From Lachnospiraceae bacterium UBA7050 (lineage in GTDB: Bacteria > Bacillota > Clostridia > Lachnospirales > Lachnospiraceae), in the NCBI GenBank assembly GCA_002493905.1, contig DLAJ01000002.1, positions 40,577-104,576 of the forward strand: a DNA stretch of 64,000 nt. The letters run 5' to 3'. The position numbers were made by a program, and so were the translations under genes. This document shows positions 1-8,710 of the stretch, piece by piece (position 1 is the first letter of the stretch; the number at the start of each line of letters is the position of its first letter). The notes under the pieces are model-generated. The model ran no database searches and was not told the DNA's origin. It worked only from the letters and a program-made list of their open reading frames with translations.

Positions 1-2
1 GA

Positions 3-764
3 ATCCAGGAGGAGCGTCAGCGCGAATCGGAAGAAGCGATGATACGGTGGAATGAGGATCTGGTACACCAGCAGGAGGCGGTCCGCGAAATGGAGGAGCG
101 TATTGAAAACGAAAAACGGCAGATGGAAGAAATGATGACAGTCAGTTACCTGCCGGAAGTGGCACAGCGCATTCAGCGTGGGATGATTACGGAGGGGGAA
201 CTCCGTTTACAGGAAAGCGACAGTTTTTTACAGTATGAAAATGAGACAGATCAGGCAGTTACCGAAATCAATGCTGATGCTGCATGTGCGCTTTTGTGTA
301 ATCCGGTTACGGGGATAGAGGAAAGCGGGGACACGATCCTCTATGCGTTTCCCGTAGAGGGAACGGTGATTTTCAGCAGTGCATACGGAATGCGCGTACA
401 TCCGGTGGACAAGAAGGCAGTGTTTCATTCGGGAGTGGATTTTGCGGCGGAAAAAGGCACCCCGGTTCTTGCGGCGGCAGATGGGTGTGTGTATCGCATA
501 GGGATGGATTCGGAGAACGGAAAGTATGTAGTGCTGATTCATGAAAACGGAGAATGCACGTATTATACCAATTGCGAAACCGTGAATGTGGAAATCGGCG
601 ATGTCGTTGCATGCGGTCAGCAGATTGCTGCGGTGGGCAATACGGGGAAAAGCACCGGCGCGCATTTACACTTTGCTGTAAGCCGGCAGGGTGCATTTAT
701 CCAGCCTGCGTTTTCTGAAAACAGGGCTCATCATAATTCGGAAGAATCCGCAGCGGCAGATTAG
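3..764 (+). CDS. M23 (LytM-type) peptidase domain protein, 5' end outside the window
   Basis: The reading frame is open from base 3, so the visible 253 residues are the C-terminal part of a longer protein and the ATG at 39 is probably internal. The first ~60 residues are a highly charged Glu/Arg/Gln-rich coiled coil. A LytM/M23 fold follows: FHSGVD supplies the HxxxD zinc pair and AHLHF supplies the terminal HxH. The position where active enzymes have a conserved YxH reads YYTN, so one catalytic His appears to be replaced by Asn. By family knowledge M23 domains cut or bind peptidoglycan cross-bridges; the Asn suggests a weakened or binding-only domain (inference). A perfect hairpin terminator follows 35 bases after the stop. 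Domain identity is fairly sure; activity and the missing N-terminal part are unknown. Confidence 0.8.
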   Translation: MQEERQRESEEAMIRWNEDLVHQQEAVREMEERIENEKRQMEEMMTVSYLPEVAQRIQRGMITEGELRLQESDSFLQYENETDQAVTEINADAACALLCNPVTGIEESGDTILYAFPVEGTVIFSSAYGMRVHPVDKKAVFHSGVDFAAEKGTPVLAAADGCVYRIGMDSENGKYVVLIHENGECTYYTNCETVNVEIGDVVACGQQIAAVGNTGKSTGAHLHFAVSRQGAFIQPAFSENRAHHNSEESAAAD

Positions 765-798
765 ACAGAGGCGTAAGGAGATAAGAAAGGAATATCTG

Positions 799-837
799 AG
801 GAAAGAGGGAAGGTCGTAGTCACCTTCCCTCTTTCCT
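799..837. terminator. Perfect 16-bp hairpin between convergent genes
   Basis: AGGAAAGAGGGAAGGT, a 7-nt loop, and the exact reverse complement. It lies between the convergent M23 and XRE genes and overlaps the last codons of the XRE gene. Neither side carries a long T run, so it is terminator-like and possibly bidirectional. Confidence 0.6.
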
Positions 838-1254
838 GTTATGGTATTTTATTTTCATAAAAGTCAGAATATCATCCTGATCGCGTTCGTCCAAATGAGA
901 ATAGTAAAAAATAATTTGCTTTTCATAGGGAGTTAAATTAGAAAGGCGCTTTTTGTTGGCAGGCTCGGATACGTAATCAAGATAAGCAGGCAGCAGATCT
1001 GAGTTTGATGTCATAGGGTTATCACTCTTTATAGTTTCGTTGGTGGACAGCGTTTTGTCCGAAAGCAGCATGTCAACGGAGACGTGGTAAAGCTTTGCAA
1101 GCGTGTAGAGCGATTCCGGCGGAGGCGTGATGCGTCCGGTTTCATAGTGTGAATAGGTCTGCCTGCTGATGTTTAACTTCTTTGCGACGTCAGCCTGTGA
1201 ATATTCATAGACAGAGCGCAATTCCTTTAAGTATTCTGATAAGTTATGGTTCAT
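820..1254 (-). CDS. XRE/Cro-CI family transcriptional regulator
   Basis: 144 residues. The N-terminal ~65 residues form a typical HTH_3 domain: helices run through YSQADVAKKLNISRQTYSHY and TPPPESLYTLAKLYHVSVD. The rest is a linker and a C-terminal stretch of about 60 residues with no recognised motif. The ATG at 1254 follows a GAGGA ribosome site. The gene is divergent from the secreted Ala-rich gene; the intergenic space holds a strong promoter and two similar 15-bp palindromes (1366-1380, 1397-1411) that are good candidate operators for this protein (inference). It may repress both itself and its neighbour. Target identity is not proven by sequence. Confidence 0.85.
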   Translation of the reverse strand: MNHNLSEYLKELRSVYEYSQADVAKKLNISRQTYSHYETGRITPPPESLYTLAKLYHVSVDMLLSDKTLSTNETIKSDNPMTSNSDLLPAYLDYVSEPANKKRLSNLTPYEKQIIFYYSHLDERDQDDILTFMKIKYHNRKEGR

Positions 1255-1358
1255 AGAAAATCCTCAAAAGTTACATAAATAGAAATGTTGTGAAAGCCGC
1301 ATGTACTGTAAGTGTGCACATTTATGTTGCAATTTTACAACAATTTTACAAAAATTAC

Positions 1359-1411
1359 TTGAAAAGCTATCATTGATAGCATATAATACAAAATAAGCTA
1401 TTACAAATAGC
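1359..1411 (+). promoter_or_regulatory. Sigma-A promoter with two palindromic operators
   Basis: TTGAAA (1359-1364), a 17-bp spacer and TATAAT (1382-1387). The spacer contains the palindrome GCTATCATTGATAGC (1366-1380). A second palindrome, GCTATTACAAATAGC (1397-1411), sits just past the -10. Their centres are 31 bp apart, about three helical turns, as expected for two repressor dimers on one face. The promoter reads toward the secreted Ala-rich gene. Confidence 0.75.
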
Positions 1412-1464
1412 GCATAACGATACTGGGGGGTATTCCGGTATTGCATAAAGGAGGAGAGAAAAAC

Positions 1465-2112
1465 ATGAAGAAAACAAGATTTCAGAAAATGCTTGCGACG
1501 GCGCTTGCAATGACGATGGCTGCAGGCATGACATTGACGGCGGGCGCTTCCGGAACCGCTCCTGCGGCTTCCTCTACAGAGTCTGCGGCAGCGGCAGCGG
1601 AACAGATCGTTGCGGTATCCGTACCTGCCACGAGTGCGGTTACCGTTGCAGGACAGAAGATTGTAACTACCGTAAAAGGCGCGTATTTAGCGAAGACGGT
1701 TGACGGCGCCGCCTTTATGACACCGGCGGCTGATATCAAGGGCGCTTATGGTCTCACAGCAAATCAGCAGCTGTATGCGATGGTTATGGATACGGATCAA
1801 AAGAAAAGCTATAATGCAATGGCAAGCCTGAATGCGGCGGCTGCGGCATTGAACGCGACAATGGGCCCGGTATTAAACATCGATATCGGGTACAAAGAGA
1901 ATGGCAGGTATACCGGGCTGCCTTCTGACGGCGCGGAAATTATGATGACGATTGCGATTCCAGAATCGTTCCAGGATGCAGCTGCAAGCTATGCGGTTGT
2001 TGTGGTACGCACGGGCGGTGTCATCACCGTACTTCCTGATCTGGACGGAAATGTGGAGACAGTTACGTTCAACATGACGAACGGCGGCTGCTATGCGCTT
2101 GTGAAGTTCTAA
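1465..2112 (+). CDS. Secreted Ala-rich protein of unknown function
   Basis: 215 residues from the ATG at 1465, chosen because AAGGAGG lies just before it; a TTG at 1441 is open in frame but has no such site. Residues 1-~33 are a signal peptide (positive KKTRFQK, hydrophobic ALAMTMAAGMTLTAG, Ala-rich cleavage region). The mature protein has an Ala/Ser-rich linker, then a likely all-beta region. I recognise no family. It lies downstream of the operator-bearing promoter, so the neighbouring XRE protein probably controls it. Alternatives include a small exported cell-surface or adhesion protein. Confidence 0.75.
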   Translation: MKKTRFQKMLATALAMTMAAGMTLTAGASGTAPAASSTESAAAAAEQIVAVSVPATSAVTVAGQKIVTTVKGAYLAKTVDGAAFMTPAADIKGAYGLTANQQLYAMVMDTDQKKSYNAMASLNAAAAALNATMGPVLNIDIGYKENGRYTGLPSDGAEIMMTIAIPESFQDAAASYAVVVVRTGGVITVLPDLDGNVETVTFNMTNGGCYALVKF

Positions 2113-2203
2113 GGAAACGCTGATTCAATCAGCGCTTCCATAGGTAATGCCGGTTTCATCACCGCTGGGGCGGGGGCGCTTTTGGAAACAAAAGAGCGCT
2201 CCC
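2113..2203. terminator. Two intergenic hairpins
   Basis: The first pairs GGAAACGCTGATT (2113-2125) with 2127-2139 with one mismatch, directly after a stop codon. The second pairs GGGGGCGCTTTT (from 2172) with AAAAGAGCGCTCCC (to 2203). Neither has a clear T run. The first resembles a hairpin after the PII-like gene near 50330. Confidence 0.45.
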
Positions 2204-2265
2204 GGCTCATTTCAAAGGCAGGTAAGCCCTGCTGACAGGGCGGGAGAGATAAGGAAGACAAATCC

Positions 2266-4089
2266 ATGATGAAAAACAGGGAGGAAAGAGCACTCATTTT
2301 TTATTCGGCGGCTGTACTTCTTTTTTTTGCGCTTTCATTCGGGAGCGGGTTCACGAGAATCTACGGGTTTACGCTGTTTCCTGATGAATTTGGTTACTGG
2401 TCATCCGCGGCGGCCGCTGCAGGGTACGACTGGTCGAAAGTGACTGCGCATGGCTCTTATTATTCATTTGGATATGCATTGATCCTGACACCGATCCTAA
2501 TTGTCTGCCATCAGGCACTGTGGGCGTATCGGATTGCTCTTATTGTCAACACGCTTCTGCTTGCGGCGGCGTTTGTACTGCTGCAGGGTATTGTCGGAAA
2601 GCTGATCCCCCACAGCGTCCCGGCGCAGCGCGTACTCAGCGCGGGCATTGCGGTGTGCTATCCGGTGTGGCTGCTTTATCGGAATATGACGATGGCGGAG
2701 GTGCTGCTTGCCTTCTGTTTTGTGTTGTTATGCTTTCTGATGCTGCGCTATCTGGAGCGTCCGTCATTTGGACGTTTTACGGCGGCGGGATTAAACGCCG
2801 TTTATATGTATACGGTTCACATGAGAAGCCTTCCGATTCTGTGCGCGTGTATCGGCTGTATGACGGCGGTATGGCTTGGCGGGATGAAGAACCGGAGGAT
2901 GGAATTCTGTAGATTCGGTAATGACCCGGACAGTGCTGAAACGCGGGCAATGCCCCACATGTTGCGGAGACATCTGCAGTGGTGCGGACTGGCGGGCGCA
3001 CTGGCAGTTGTGGGCGCGGCGGTTCTGGCGGCGGCGTACATAAAAGGATGGATGCGGGTGGCGGTCTATGGAAAAGCGGACAGCGCAATGCTGGCGGTCA
3101 ATGATTACGGCGGACAGATCACGCGCGTGAAAAGCCTGTTTTCGCGCAGCGGCATTTTGGAGTTTGCCGTCAGCCTGACCGGGAAACTCTATTATCTTTC
3201 CGCTGCCAGCTTTGGACTTTTTTTTGCCGGTATCTGGTTTTTTGCAAAAAAAATAACGGAAAAAAGCGCAGGCTTCCGCGACCGGATTTTTGCGTTGTTT
3301 TTTCTCCTTTCGGCAGCCGGGGAAATTCTGGTGTGCGCCATATATACGAAAGGTTACGGACGGATCGACGGCCTGTGCTATGGGCGCTATGATGAACTGA
3401 TCCTGCCAGTGCTTATGGCGGTCGGTTGTTTTGCGGTCACACAGATGCGGCACCCGCTGCGTTATGCAGCGGCGGTCATACTCGGCGGTGTTCCGGTCAC
3501 TGCGATGCTGGAGGCACTCATTCAAAGTAGGGGCCTTACGGATATGAACGGGGGTTATTTCATTTCGGGTCTCTCGTACCTGTTGGGGTATATACCGTTT
3601 GAACCGGAACATTATTTTTGGAAGGCATACGCGTTTGCCGCGATTCTGACGTTTCTGCTGACGGGAATTCTGCTGCTTGTGCGCAGGAAAAAAGAATATC
3701 GGTGGCTGCTTCTTGTCTGGATCGGAGTGGAAACGCTGCTGGGGATGAGCCTCAGCGAACAAATGGTATACAGCCAGAGCCGCGTGCGCTATCGCGACAC
3801 GCGTATGGTGTCGGCACTGAAGGAACTGAGCGGAGAAAACGGGACTGCGGAGGAAGAACGCGGGCGCAGGATCGTCTGCTACGGCGGTGATGACACAGGG
3901 AACTATGCCGCGGTCGTACAGTTTGAACTGCGGGAAGAAACGATCTGCTTTTTTTCACCGGAAGAAACGGACATGCTTACGGAATATGATCTGGTGATGG
4001 CGTGCGAAAAGGAAGACCGGAATATGCTTGCGGAACGGTATTCGGAGCACGAGGTTTATGGGATATTTCATCTGTATTACAACGAATAG
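2266..4089 (+). CDS. Polytopic GT-C-like membrane protein, paralogue of the 11.7-13.5 kb gene
   Basis: 607 residues with about 11 hydrophobic segments and a short C-terminal soluble part. Near the N-terminus LFPDEFGYWSSA is followed by a SYYSFGYAL motif; the acidic DE after the first membrane segment is typical of lipid-phosphate-sugar dependent GT-C enzymes (PMT/ArnT-like layout). The same motifs occur in the product of the gene at 11724 (LLDEFGYWSN, SYYSYGYGI), with nearly equal length. ATG 2266 follows AAGGAAG; ATG 2269 is equally possible. It is followed at once by a DPM1-like GT2 and an SH3 membrane protein, suggesting a cell-wall glycan modification operon (inference). Exact donor and acceptor are unknown. 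Confidence 0.75.
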   Translation: MMKNREERALIFYSAAVLLFFALSFGSGFTRIYGFTLFPDEFGYWSSAAAAAGYDWSKVTAHGSYYSFGYALILTPILIVCHQALWAYRIALIVNTLLLAAAFVLLQGIVGKLIPHSVPAQRVLSAGIAVCYPVWLLYRNMTMAEVLLAFCFVLLCFLMLRYLERPSFGRFTAAGLNAVYMYTVHMRSLPILCACIGCMTAVWLGGMKNRRMEFCRFGNDPDSAETRAMPHMLRRHLQWCGLAGALAVVGAAVLAAAYIKGWMRVAVYGKADSAMLAVNDYGGQITRVKSLFSRSGILEFAVSLTGKLYYLSAASFGLFFAGIWFFAKKITEKSAGFRDRIFALFFLLSAAGEILVCAIYTKGYGRIDGLCYGRYDELILPVLMAVGCFAVTQMRHPLRYAAAVILGGVPVTAMLEALIQSRGLTDMNGGYFISGLSYLLGYIPFEPEHYFWKAYAFAAILTFLLTGILLLVRRKKEYRWLLLVWIGVETLLGMSLSEQMVYSQSRVRYRDTRMVSALKELSGENGTAEEERGRRIVCYGGDDTGNYAAVVQFELREETICFFSPEETDMLTEYDLVMACEKEDRNMLAERYSEHEVYGIFHLYYNE

Positions 4090-4108
4090 CAGTGATGAGG
4101 AACGGGAT

Positions 4109-5158
4109 ATGAAGCTGATTATACAGATCCCATGCTATAACGAGGCGCAGACTTTAGAAATTGCGTTAAACGAGCTGCCTTCGGAGCTTAGCGGGATCGA
4201 TGAAATCGAATATCTGATCATTGATGACGGGAGCAGGGACGATACCGCTGCCGTTGCGAAGGCGTGGGGGGTTCATCATATTGTCAGCTTTAAGCAGAAC
4301 AAGGGGCTTGCAAAGGGATTTATGGCAGGTCTTGATGAAGCGCTCAGGCAGGGAGCGGATATCATTGTCAATACCGATGCGGATAATCAGTACTGCGCGG
4401 AGGATATCGGAGCGCTGATTGGGCCAATCCTTGAGGGGCAGGCGGATTATGTGATCGGAGCAAGGCCGATTGATGCGACCGAACATTTTTCTTTTATCAA
4501 AAAGAAACTGCAGCATTTTGGAAGCTGGGTCGTCAGAAAGGCATCCAATACCGACATACCGGACGCGCCGAGCGGATTCCGCGCTATGACGAGGGAGGCC
4601 GCCATGCGTATGAACGTGGTCAACGATTATACCTATACGCTGGAGACGATCGTGCAGGCTGGACGCGAGCGGATCCCGATCACGAGCGTGCCGGTGCGGA
4701 CAAACGCAGAGCTGCGGCCTTCAAGGCTGTTTCACAGCATCTGGAGTTATGTGAAAAAATCCATGCTCACGATTATCCGTGCGTATATCATGTATAAGCC
4801 GCTGAAATGTTTTTCTTATCTTGCATCGCTGCCGATGATCGTGGGACTGATCTATGCGGCGCGGTTTATTACCTATTATTTTAAGGGGACGGGTCAGGGC
4901 CATGTGCAGTCGCTGATTCTAGGATGTACGCTCATTATTTTGGGATTTTTGACGTTTATGATCGGGCTGATGGCAGACGTAATCTCCGCAAACCGTAAAA
5001 TCCTGGAGGACGCGCAGTATCATGCAAGGCGCGCGGAATATGAGGCAATCCGGCGCGAGCGGCAGAAGGATGACGAAAGCAGGGCGTCCGCAAAAGGCGC
5101 TGTTACGCGATTCCAGAGACAGCATTTTGCGGTGGAACAGGAAAGGACGTCGATGTAG
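4109..5158 (+). CDS. GT2 family glycosyltransferase with C-terminal membrane segments
   Basis: 349 residues from ATG 4109, the first start that begins with the canonical GT-A strand MKLIIQIPCYNEAQTL; the upstream in-frame extension overlaps the previous gene. YLIIDDGSRDDT and NTDADNQY supply the nucleotide-sugar DxD elements. Residues ~225-300 contain two membrane helices (LIYAARFITYYF, ILGCTLIILGFLTFMIGL), the DPM1/ArnC-like layout that loads a sugar on a polyprenyl phosphate. The tail is charged. It fits with the upstream GT-C protein as a lipid-linked donor maker and a user (inference). The next gene begins at its stop codon. Confidence 0.87.
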   Translation: MKLIIQIPCYNEAQTLEIALNELPSELSGIDEIEYLIIDDGSRDDTAAVAKAWGVHHIVSFKQNKGLAKGFMAGLDEALRQGADIIVNTDADNQYCAEDIGALIGPILEGQADYVIGARPIDATEHFSFIKKKLQHFGSWVVRKASNTDIPDAPSGFRAMTREAAMRMNVVNDYTYTLETIVQAGRERIPITSVPVRTNAELRPSRLFHSIWSYVKKSMLTIIRAYIMYKPLKCFSYLASLPMIVGLIYAARFITYYFKGTGQGHVQSLILGCTLIILGFLTFMIGLMADVISANRKILEDAQYHARRAEYEAIRRERQKDDESRASAKGAVTRFQRQHFAVEQERTSM

Positions 5159-5160
5159 TG

Positions 5161-5844
5161 ATGAGGATGCAGGAACAGGGCGGCTTTATCAGGACGGATG
5201 AGAAAGCTGCGAATGGACGGTTCGGAAAAGCGGAAGAGAGCGCCAGACGGGAAAGCGGTCTGCATGTGAGGCGGAAGAAGTGGTTGCGAAAAGGCACCGG
5301 TACGGCGGGTAAATGGTTTGCCGCAGCACTGGCTGCCGGATTCTTTTTTCTTTTGTGCAGAATTCCTGTGCAGGCTTTGGAACTGAAAGAGGGATCGGAA
5401 AGACCGGAGTCCTACCAGCTTTTTTATCTGAACGGGGATACGTTTTTATATGAGGATGCTGACGAGACTTCCACCGTATTACGGGAACTGAAAAAGATGG
5501 AACTGATTGTGCCGGTGGAGATCGGTGTGCCATGGATGAAAGTGTCGATCGGAGGGATCACGGGTTATATCAAGAGTGTGTTTGCGCAGCCGGAAAGTCC
5601 GGATCCTGCCGTTGCACAAGAGATGGAGGAGCAGGCGGCATATGATGTCGAACTGATCAATGAGATAGGGCGCCTGACGGCCGAACAGAAACGATCGCGG
5701 GTTTACGGGATCATTATTATCTGTATGATCGTGGGGATTTTTGCGGCGGGGATTGCGAGTACGGTTGTGAGGAAAAAAAGTGGGGGAAACGAAAATGTCT
5801 CAGAACGGCAGGATGCACCCCCGAAGAATCGGCTAAGCAAATAA
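5161..5844 (+). CDS. Membrane-anchored SH3-like domain protein
   Basis: About 227 residues. A ~45-residue basic N-terminus precedes a hydrophobic segment (FAAALAAGFFFLLC), an extracellular bacterial SH3 domain (FLYEDADETSTVLRELKK ... GVPWMKVSIGG ... GYIKSVF), a short helical linker and a second membrane segment (GIIIICMIVGIFAAGIA). SH3_3 domains usually bind peptidoglycan stem peptides. It touches the stop of the GT2 gene (GTG 5158 or ATG 5161), so translational coupling is likely. The long cytoplasmic N-terminus before the first membrane segment is unusual; a later start may be used, but I see no better ribosome site. Confidence 0.7.
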   Translation: MRMQEQGGFIRTDEKAANGRFGKAEESARRESGLHVRRKKWLRKGTGTAGKWFAAALAAGFFFLLCRIPVQALELKEGSERPESYQLFYLNGDTFLYEDADETSTVLRELKKMELIVPVEIGVPWMKVSIGGITGYIKSVFAQPESPDPAVAQEMEEQAAYDVELINEIGRLTAEQKRSRVYGIIIICMIVGIFAAGIASTVVRKKSGGNENVSERQDAPPKNRLSK

Positions 5845-5944
5845 TGATAACTTCGGTGGTTTTCAAGTTATGTGAAAAATAACCAATCTTCTGGAAGCCT
5901 TTGCTATGAAAAAGGGCTTAAAAATATAAGAAATACGGAACCTT

Positions 5945-6655
5945 GACAATTTCATATCTTACATTTAGGAACAAAATATCGCTTGCGTTTTTTCCTCATG
6001 CGTGATAGAGTTGGAATACAGAATCTATTCTCGCACAGGAACCTTCCACATTCAGATGTGCGATACGCCGATTGTCTCGGTGTCCGGCTTTTCGCCAAAG
6101 ATTCATAACACTACTAATTAAAGCAAATGGCGGAAAAGGAATATTCTGCCGGCACACACCAAAGGAGGATAAACGTATGGTGGACAAAGAACTGTTAACC
6201 GCAATATCAGGTTTACTGGATGAGAAGTTCGATCAAAGGCTGCTGCCTATGAACGGACGGCTGGAGAGACTGGAAGAGGACATGAAATATGTCAAGTTTT
6301 CGTTGGAGAAGATTGTGGTTCCGCGAATAGATGGTCTGGATTCGCGGGCGGATAAGCTGGAATCACGATTAGATAAGCTGGAGAATGATGTGAAATACAT
6401 TCGTGTCGTGCAGTTGGAAAACAATGTGATCCCACGGCTTGACCGGCTAGAAGAATGTTATTTGGACGCCGCGAAAGGATTTAGAGAGCGGGCGGAGCAG
6501 ATTGATGCCATGGCAGAGGATATTCGGGTGCTGACGAATGTAGTCACCGAACACAGCGAAAAGCTGGATAAGCTGTGTGTGTAAGGATTGAAAGTCGAAA
6601 ATATAAATAAAAAGCAGAAGAAACAGGTACTCCCAATGTAAGATATGAAATTGTC
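5945..6655. repeat. Perfect 21-bp inverted repeats bounding a ~0.7-kb segment
   Basis: The 21 bases at 5945-5965 (GACAATTTC...CTTACATT) are exactly reverse-complementary to 6635-6655. The enclosed segment contains only the coiled-coil gene at 6177-6584, plus a TCGCACA/TGTGCGA hairpin near 6030-6060. Bases 5845-6176 hold no other gene. The layout resembles a small non-autonomous mobile cassette, but no clear target-site duplication is visible and no transposase is present. Confidence 0.6.
6177..6584 (+). CDS. Small coiled-coil protein of unknown function
   Basis: 135 residues from ATG 6177, which has AAAGGAGG 8 bases before it. Nearly all of the protein is heptad-like coiled coil: repeated RLERLEEDMKYVKF, RADKLESRLDKLENDVKYI and RLDRLEE units. 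No signal peptide, membrane helix or catalytic motif is seen. It sits alone between inverted repeats and just before the polysaccharide island. Function unknown; a structural or partner-binding role is the most that can be said. Confidence 0.7.
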   Translation: MVDKELLTAISGLLDEKFDQRLLPMNGRLERLEEDMKYVKFSLEKIVVPRIDGLDSRADKLESRLDKLENDVKYIRVVQLENNVIPRLDRLEECYLDAAKGFRERAEQIDAMAEDIRVLTNVVTEHSEKLDKLCV

Positions 6656-6672
6656 TTATTTTGGGAGTTTTT
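6630..6672 (+). terminator. Terminator-like hairpin containing the right inverted repeat
   Basis: CTCCCAA (6630-6636) pairs with TTGGGAG (6661-6667) and is followed by TTTTT. The right 21-bp inverted repeat lies in the loop. It could end transcription of the coiled-coil gene before the island. Confidence 0.5.
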
Positions 6673-6718
6673 GTGTGGAAAGAGAAGAGTACAATTTTTT
6701 GATAAACGGGAGTGCAGG

Positions 6719-7888
6719 ATGAATTATTCAAAGAAAAAACTTCTGGTTACGGCATCCACGTTTCCAAGATGGGAAAATGATACAGAGCCAAGATTTGTTT
6801 TGGATTTATGCCGTCATATGACGGATCAATTTGATGTGACTGTGTTAGTTCCTGCGGCACCCGGAGCAAAAGAAAAAGAAGTTTTAGATGGCGTTAAGGT
6901 TATTCGATATCATTATTTCCCAATTCATAAATGGGAAACGCTATGCTATCCCGGAGCGATTGTACCTCGAATCCGGGAGAAAAAGGTAAGAATTTTGCTG
7001 GTTCCGTTCTTGCTGCTTTCGCTGTATTTTCACTTGATGAGACTATTGCCAAATTATGATTTGGTTCATGCGCACTGGCTGATTCCACAGGGGATCGTGC
7101 AGTCTTTTTTTAAGAAGCCTTATATCGTCACAGGTCATGGCGGGGATGTGACGTCGTTAAATAAAGGAATCTTGCGACGGCTGAAAATCAGGTGCTTAAA
7201 AAAAGCTAGCGGAGTCACGGTTGTTTCGGAACATCTCAGAAGTCAGGTTCAGAAGTTGTCGCCAGGCATAGAACCCAGTGTTATTTCTATGGGAGTGGAC
7301 AGTACAAGATTTGGAAAACAATACAGAGTATCAAATTATTTTGGACAGGAAGAGAAAAAAGTTGTTTTATTTGTCGGGAGGCTTGTTGAGAAGAAAGGCG
7401 TTACGTATCTGATCGAGGCAATGAAAGAAATTGATGCATTGCTTGTTATTGTGGGAGATGGACCGATTAAAGAGAAACTAGTAGACCAATCAGCTGATAT
7501 GAAAGAAAGGGTTGTCTTTTTGGGTGCTAAGACGCATAAGGAATTAAAAACCATTTATGCTTCATCAGATATATTTGTAGCGCCTTCTATTACAGCGAAG
7601 GATGGAGATCAAGAGGGAATTCCTACTGCTATTATGGAGGCAATTGCATCAGGATTGCCTGTTATTGCTAGCGATTCCGGAGGTATTAGTGATTTGATCA
7701 CAAGTGGCGTAAACGGTTTTCTTTGCAAAGAAAAAGATGTAATAGAACTTCGCAACAATATAAACATGCTTATTAAGAATAGCGAACTTGTGGATCGCTT
7801 TAAGAAAGAAAGCAAATTAATAGTATCTCGATATGATTATAATGTTATAGCTGAGAGATATAAAAAAATATTGTCGGGAATGGAATAA
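6719..7888 (+). CDS. GT4 family glycosyltransferase
   Basis: 389 residues from ATG 6719. GT-B fold: the N-terminal half has the GHGGDV loop, the C-terminal half has the nucleotide-sugar site (FVGRLVEKKGVTYLIEAM ... PTAIMEAIASGLPVIASD), the E-x7-E motif of GT4. The SMGVDSTRFG linker is also typical. It opens the AT-rich island, and its 5' part is still closer in base composition to the flanks than the following genes. Cytoplasmic enzyme, likely adding a hexose to a lipid-linked surface polysaccharide unit; donor and linkage cannot be read from sequence. Confidence 0.88.
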   Translation: MNYSKKKLLVTASTFPRWENDTEPRFVLDLCRHMTDQFDVTVLVPAAPGAKEKEVLDGVKVIRYHYFPIHKWETLCYPGAIVPRIREKKVRILLVPFLLLSLYFHLMRLLPNYDLVHAHWLIPQGIVQSFFKKPYIVTGHGGDVTSLNKGILRRLKIRCLKKASGVTVVSEHLRSQVQKLSPGIEPSVISMGVDSTRFGKQYRVSNYFGQEEKKVVLFVGRLVEKKGVTYLIEAMKEIDALLVIVGDGPIKEKLVDQSADMKERVVFLGAKTHKELKTIYASSDIFVAPSITAKDGDQEGIPTAIMEAIASGLPVIASDSGGISDLITSGVNGFLCKEKDVIELRNNINMLIKNSELVDRFKKESKLIVSRYDYNVIAERYKKILSGME

Positions 7889-7891
7889 ATT

Positions 7892-8701
7892 ATGGTATCT
7901 ATAGTAACAATTGTTAAAAATGATAAGCAACATATAGAGAAGACCATGCGGTCTGTTTTAACTCAGAAATATCTAAATTTTGAATATGTAATAAAGGATG
8001 GCTTATCAACAGATGGTACTTCTGAGATTATTAAAAAAATGATAGAGCAATATCCTAAACGTAAAATAATATATGTTAATGTAAAGGACGGTGGGATTTA
8101 TGATGCCATGAATCAGGCAGTTACATATTGTAGTGGCAATTGGATTAATTTTATGAATAGTGGCGATGAATTTTATAATACAGAAGTATTGGAAAAAATT
8201 TTTGATAAAGACTCAGAATATAAAACATATGGTGTTTTATACGGTGATGTAGTAGTTAGTGATATAGCAGATAGGGCGATTTGGGCAGCGGATATTAGCA
8301 TGATTAAAAGAAAAATGCCTTTTTGCCATCAAAGTTGTTTTGTTCGGCGAGAATTATTAATACAGTTTCCATTTAATATAAATTATAAAATCGCTGCGGA
8401 TTATAATAATATTTTGGATTTATATACTAATGGAATAGAATTCTTCTTTTATAACCAAATTGCGGCATGTTTTGATTTGATGGGGGTATCTTCAAAACGA
8501 TTTGCTGATAGATATAGAGAGAGAGTTAGCGTTTTAAAAAATCATAAATTGTATGAGGGAACTAAATTTACCTATGCAGTTGGTATTTGCTATGAACATA
8601 TAAAGAGTATTGCGGATCATTTAATTCCTGATTTTGCGAAAGGAGTTGTTAGAGATTGGTATAAATATAACATAAAACAATATAAAAGAATAGGTAAATG
8701 A
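7892..8701 (+). CDS. GT2 family glycosyltransferase (WcaA-like)
   Basis: 269 residues. GT-A fold with VSIVTIVKNDKQHIEKTMRS, YVIKDGLSTDGT and the NWINFMNSGDEFYN acceptor-side motif seen in short polysaccharide GT2 enzymes. It begins 3 bases after the previous stop, in the same transcription unit. The DNA is strongly AT-rich. Likely one residue-adding step of repeat-unit assembly on undecaprenyl diphosphate (inference). Confidence 0.88.
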   Translation: MVSIVTIVKNDKQHIEKTMRSVLTQKYLNFEYVIKDGLSTDGTSEIIKKMIEQYPKRKIIYVNVKDGGIYDAMNQAVTYCSGNWINFMNSGDEFYNTEVLEKIFDKDSEYKTYGVLYGDVVVSDIADRAIWAADISMIKRKMPFCHQSCFVRRELLIQFPFNINYKIAADYNNILDLYTNGIEFFFYNQIAACFDLMGVSSKRFADRYRERVSVLKNHKLYEGTKFTYAVGICYEHIKSIADHLIPDFAKGVVRDWYKYNIKQYKRIGK

Positions 8702-8710
8702 GGCTTTGAA

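Noticed and set aside
2791..3762. 323-codon minus-strand frame
   Set aside because: Antisense shadow of the GT-C-like gene, with no start context or recognisable domain.
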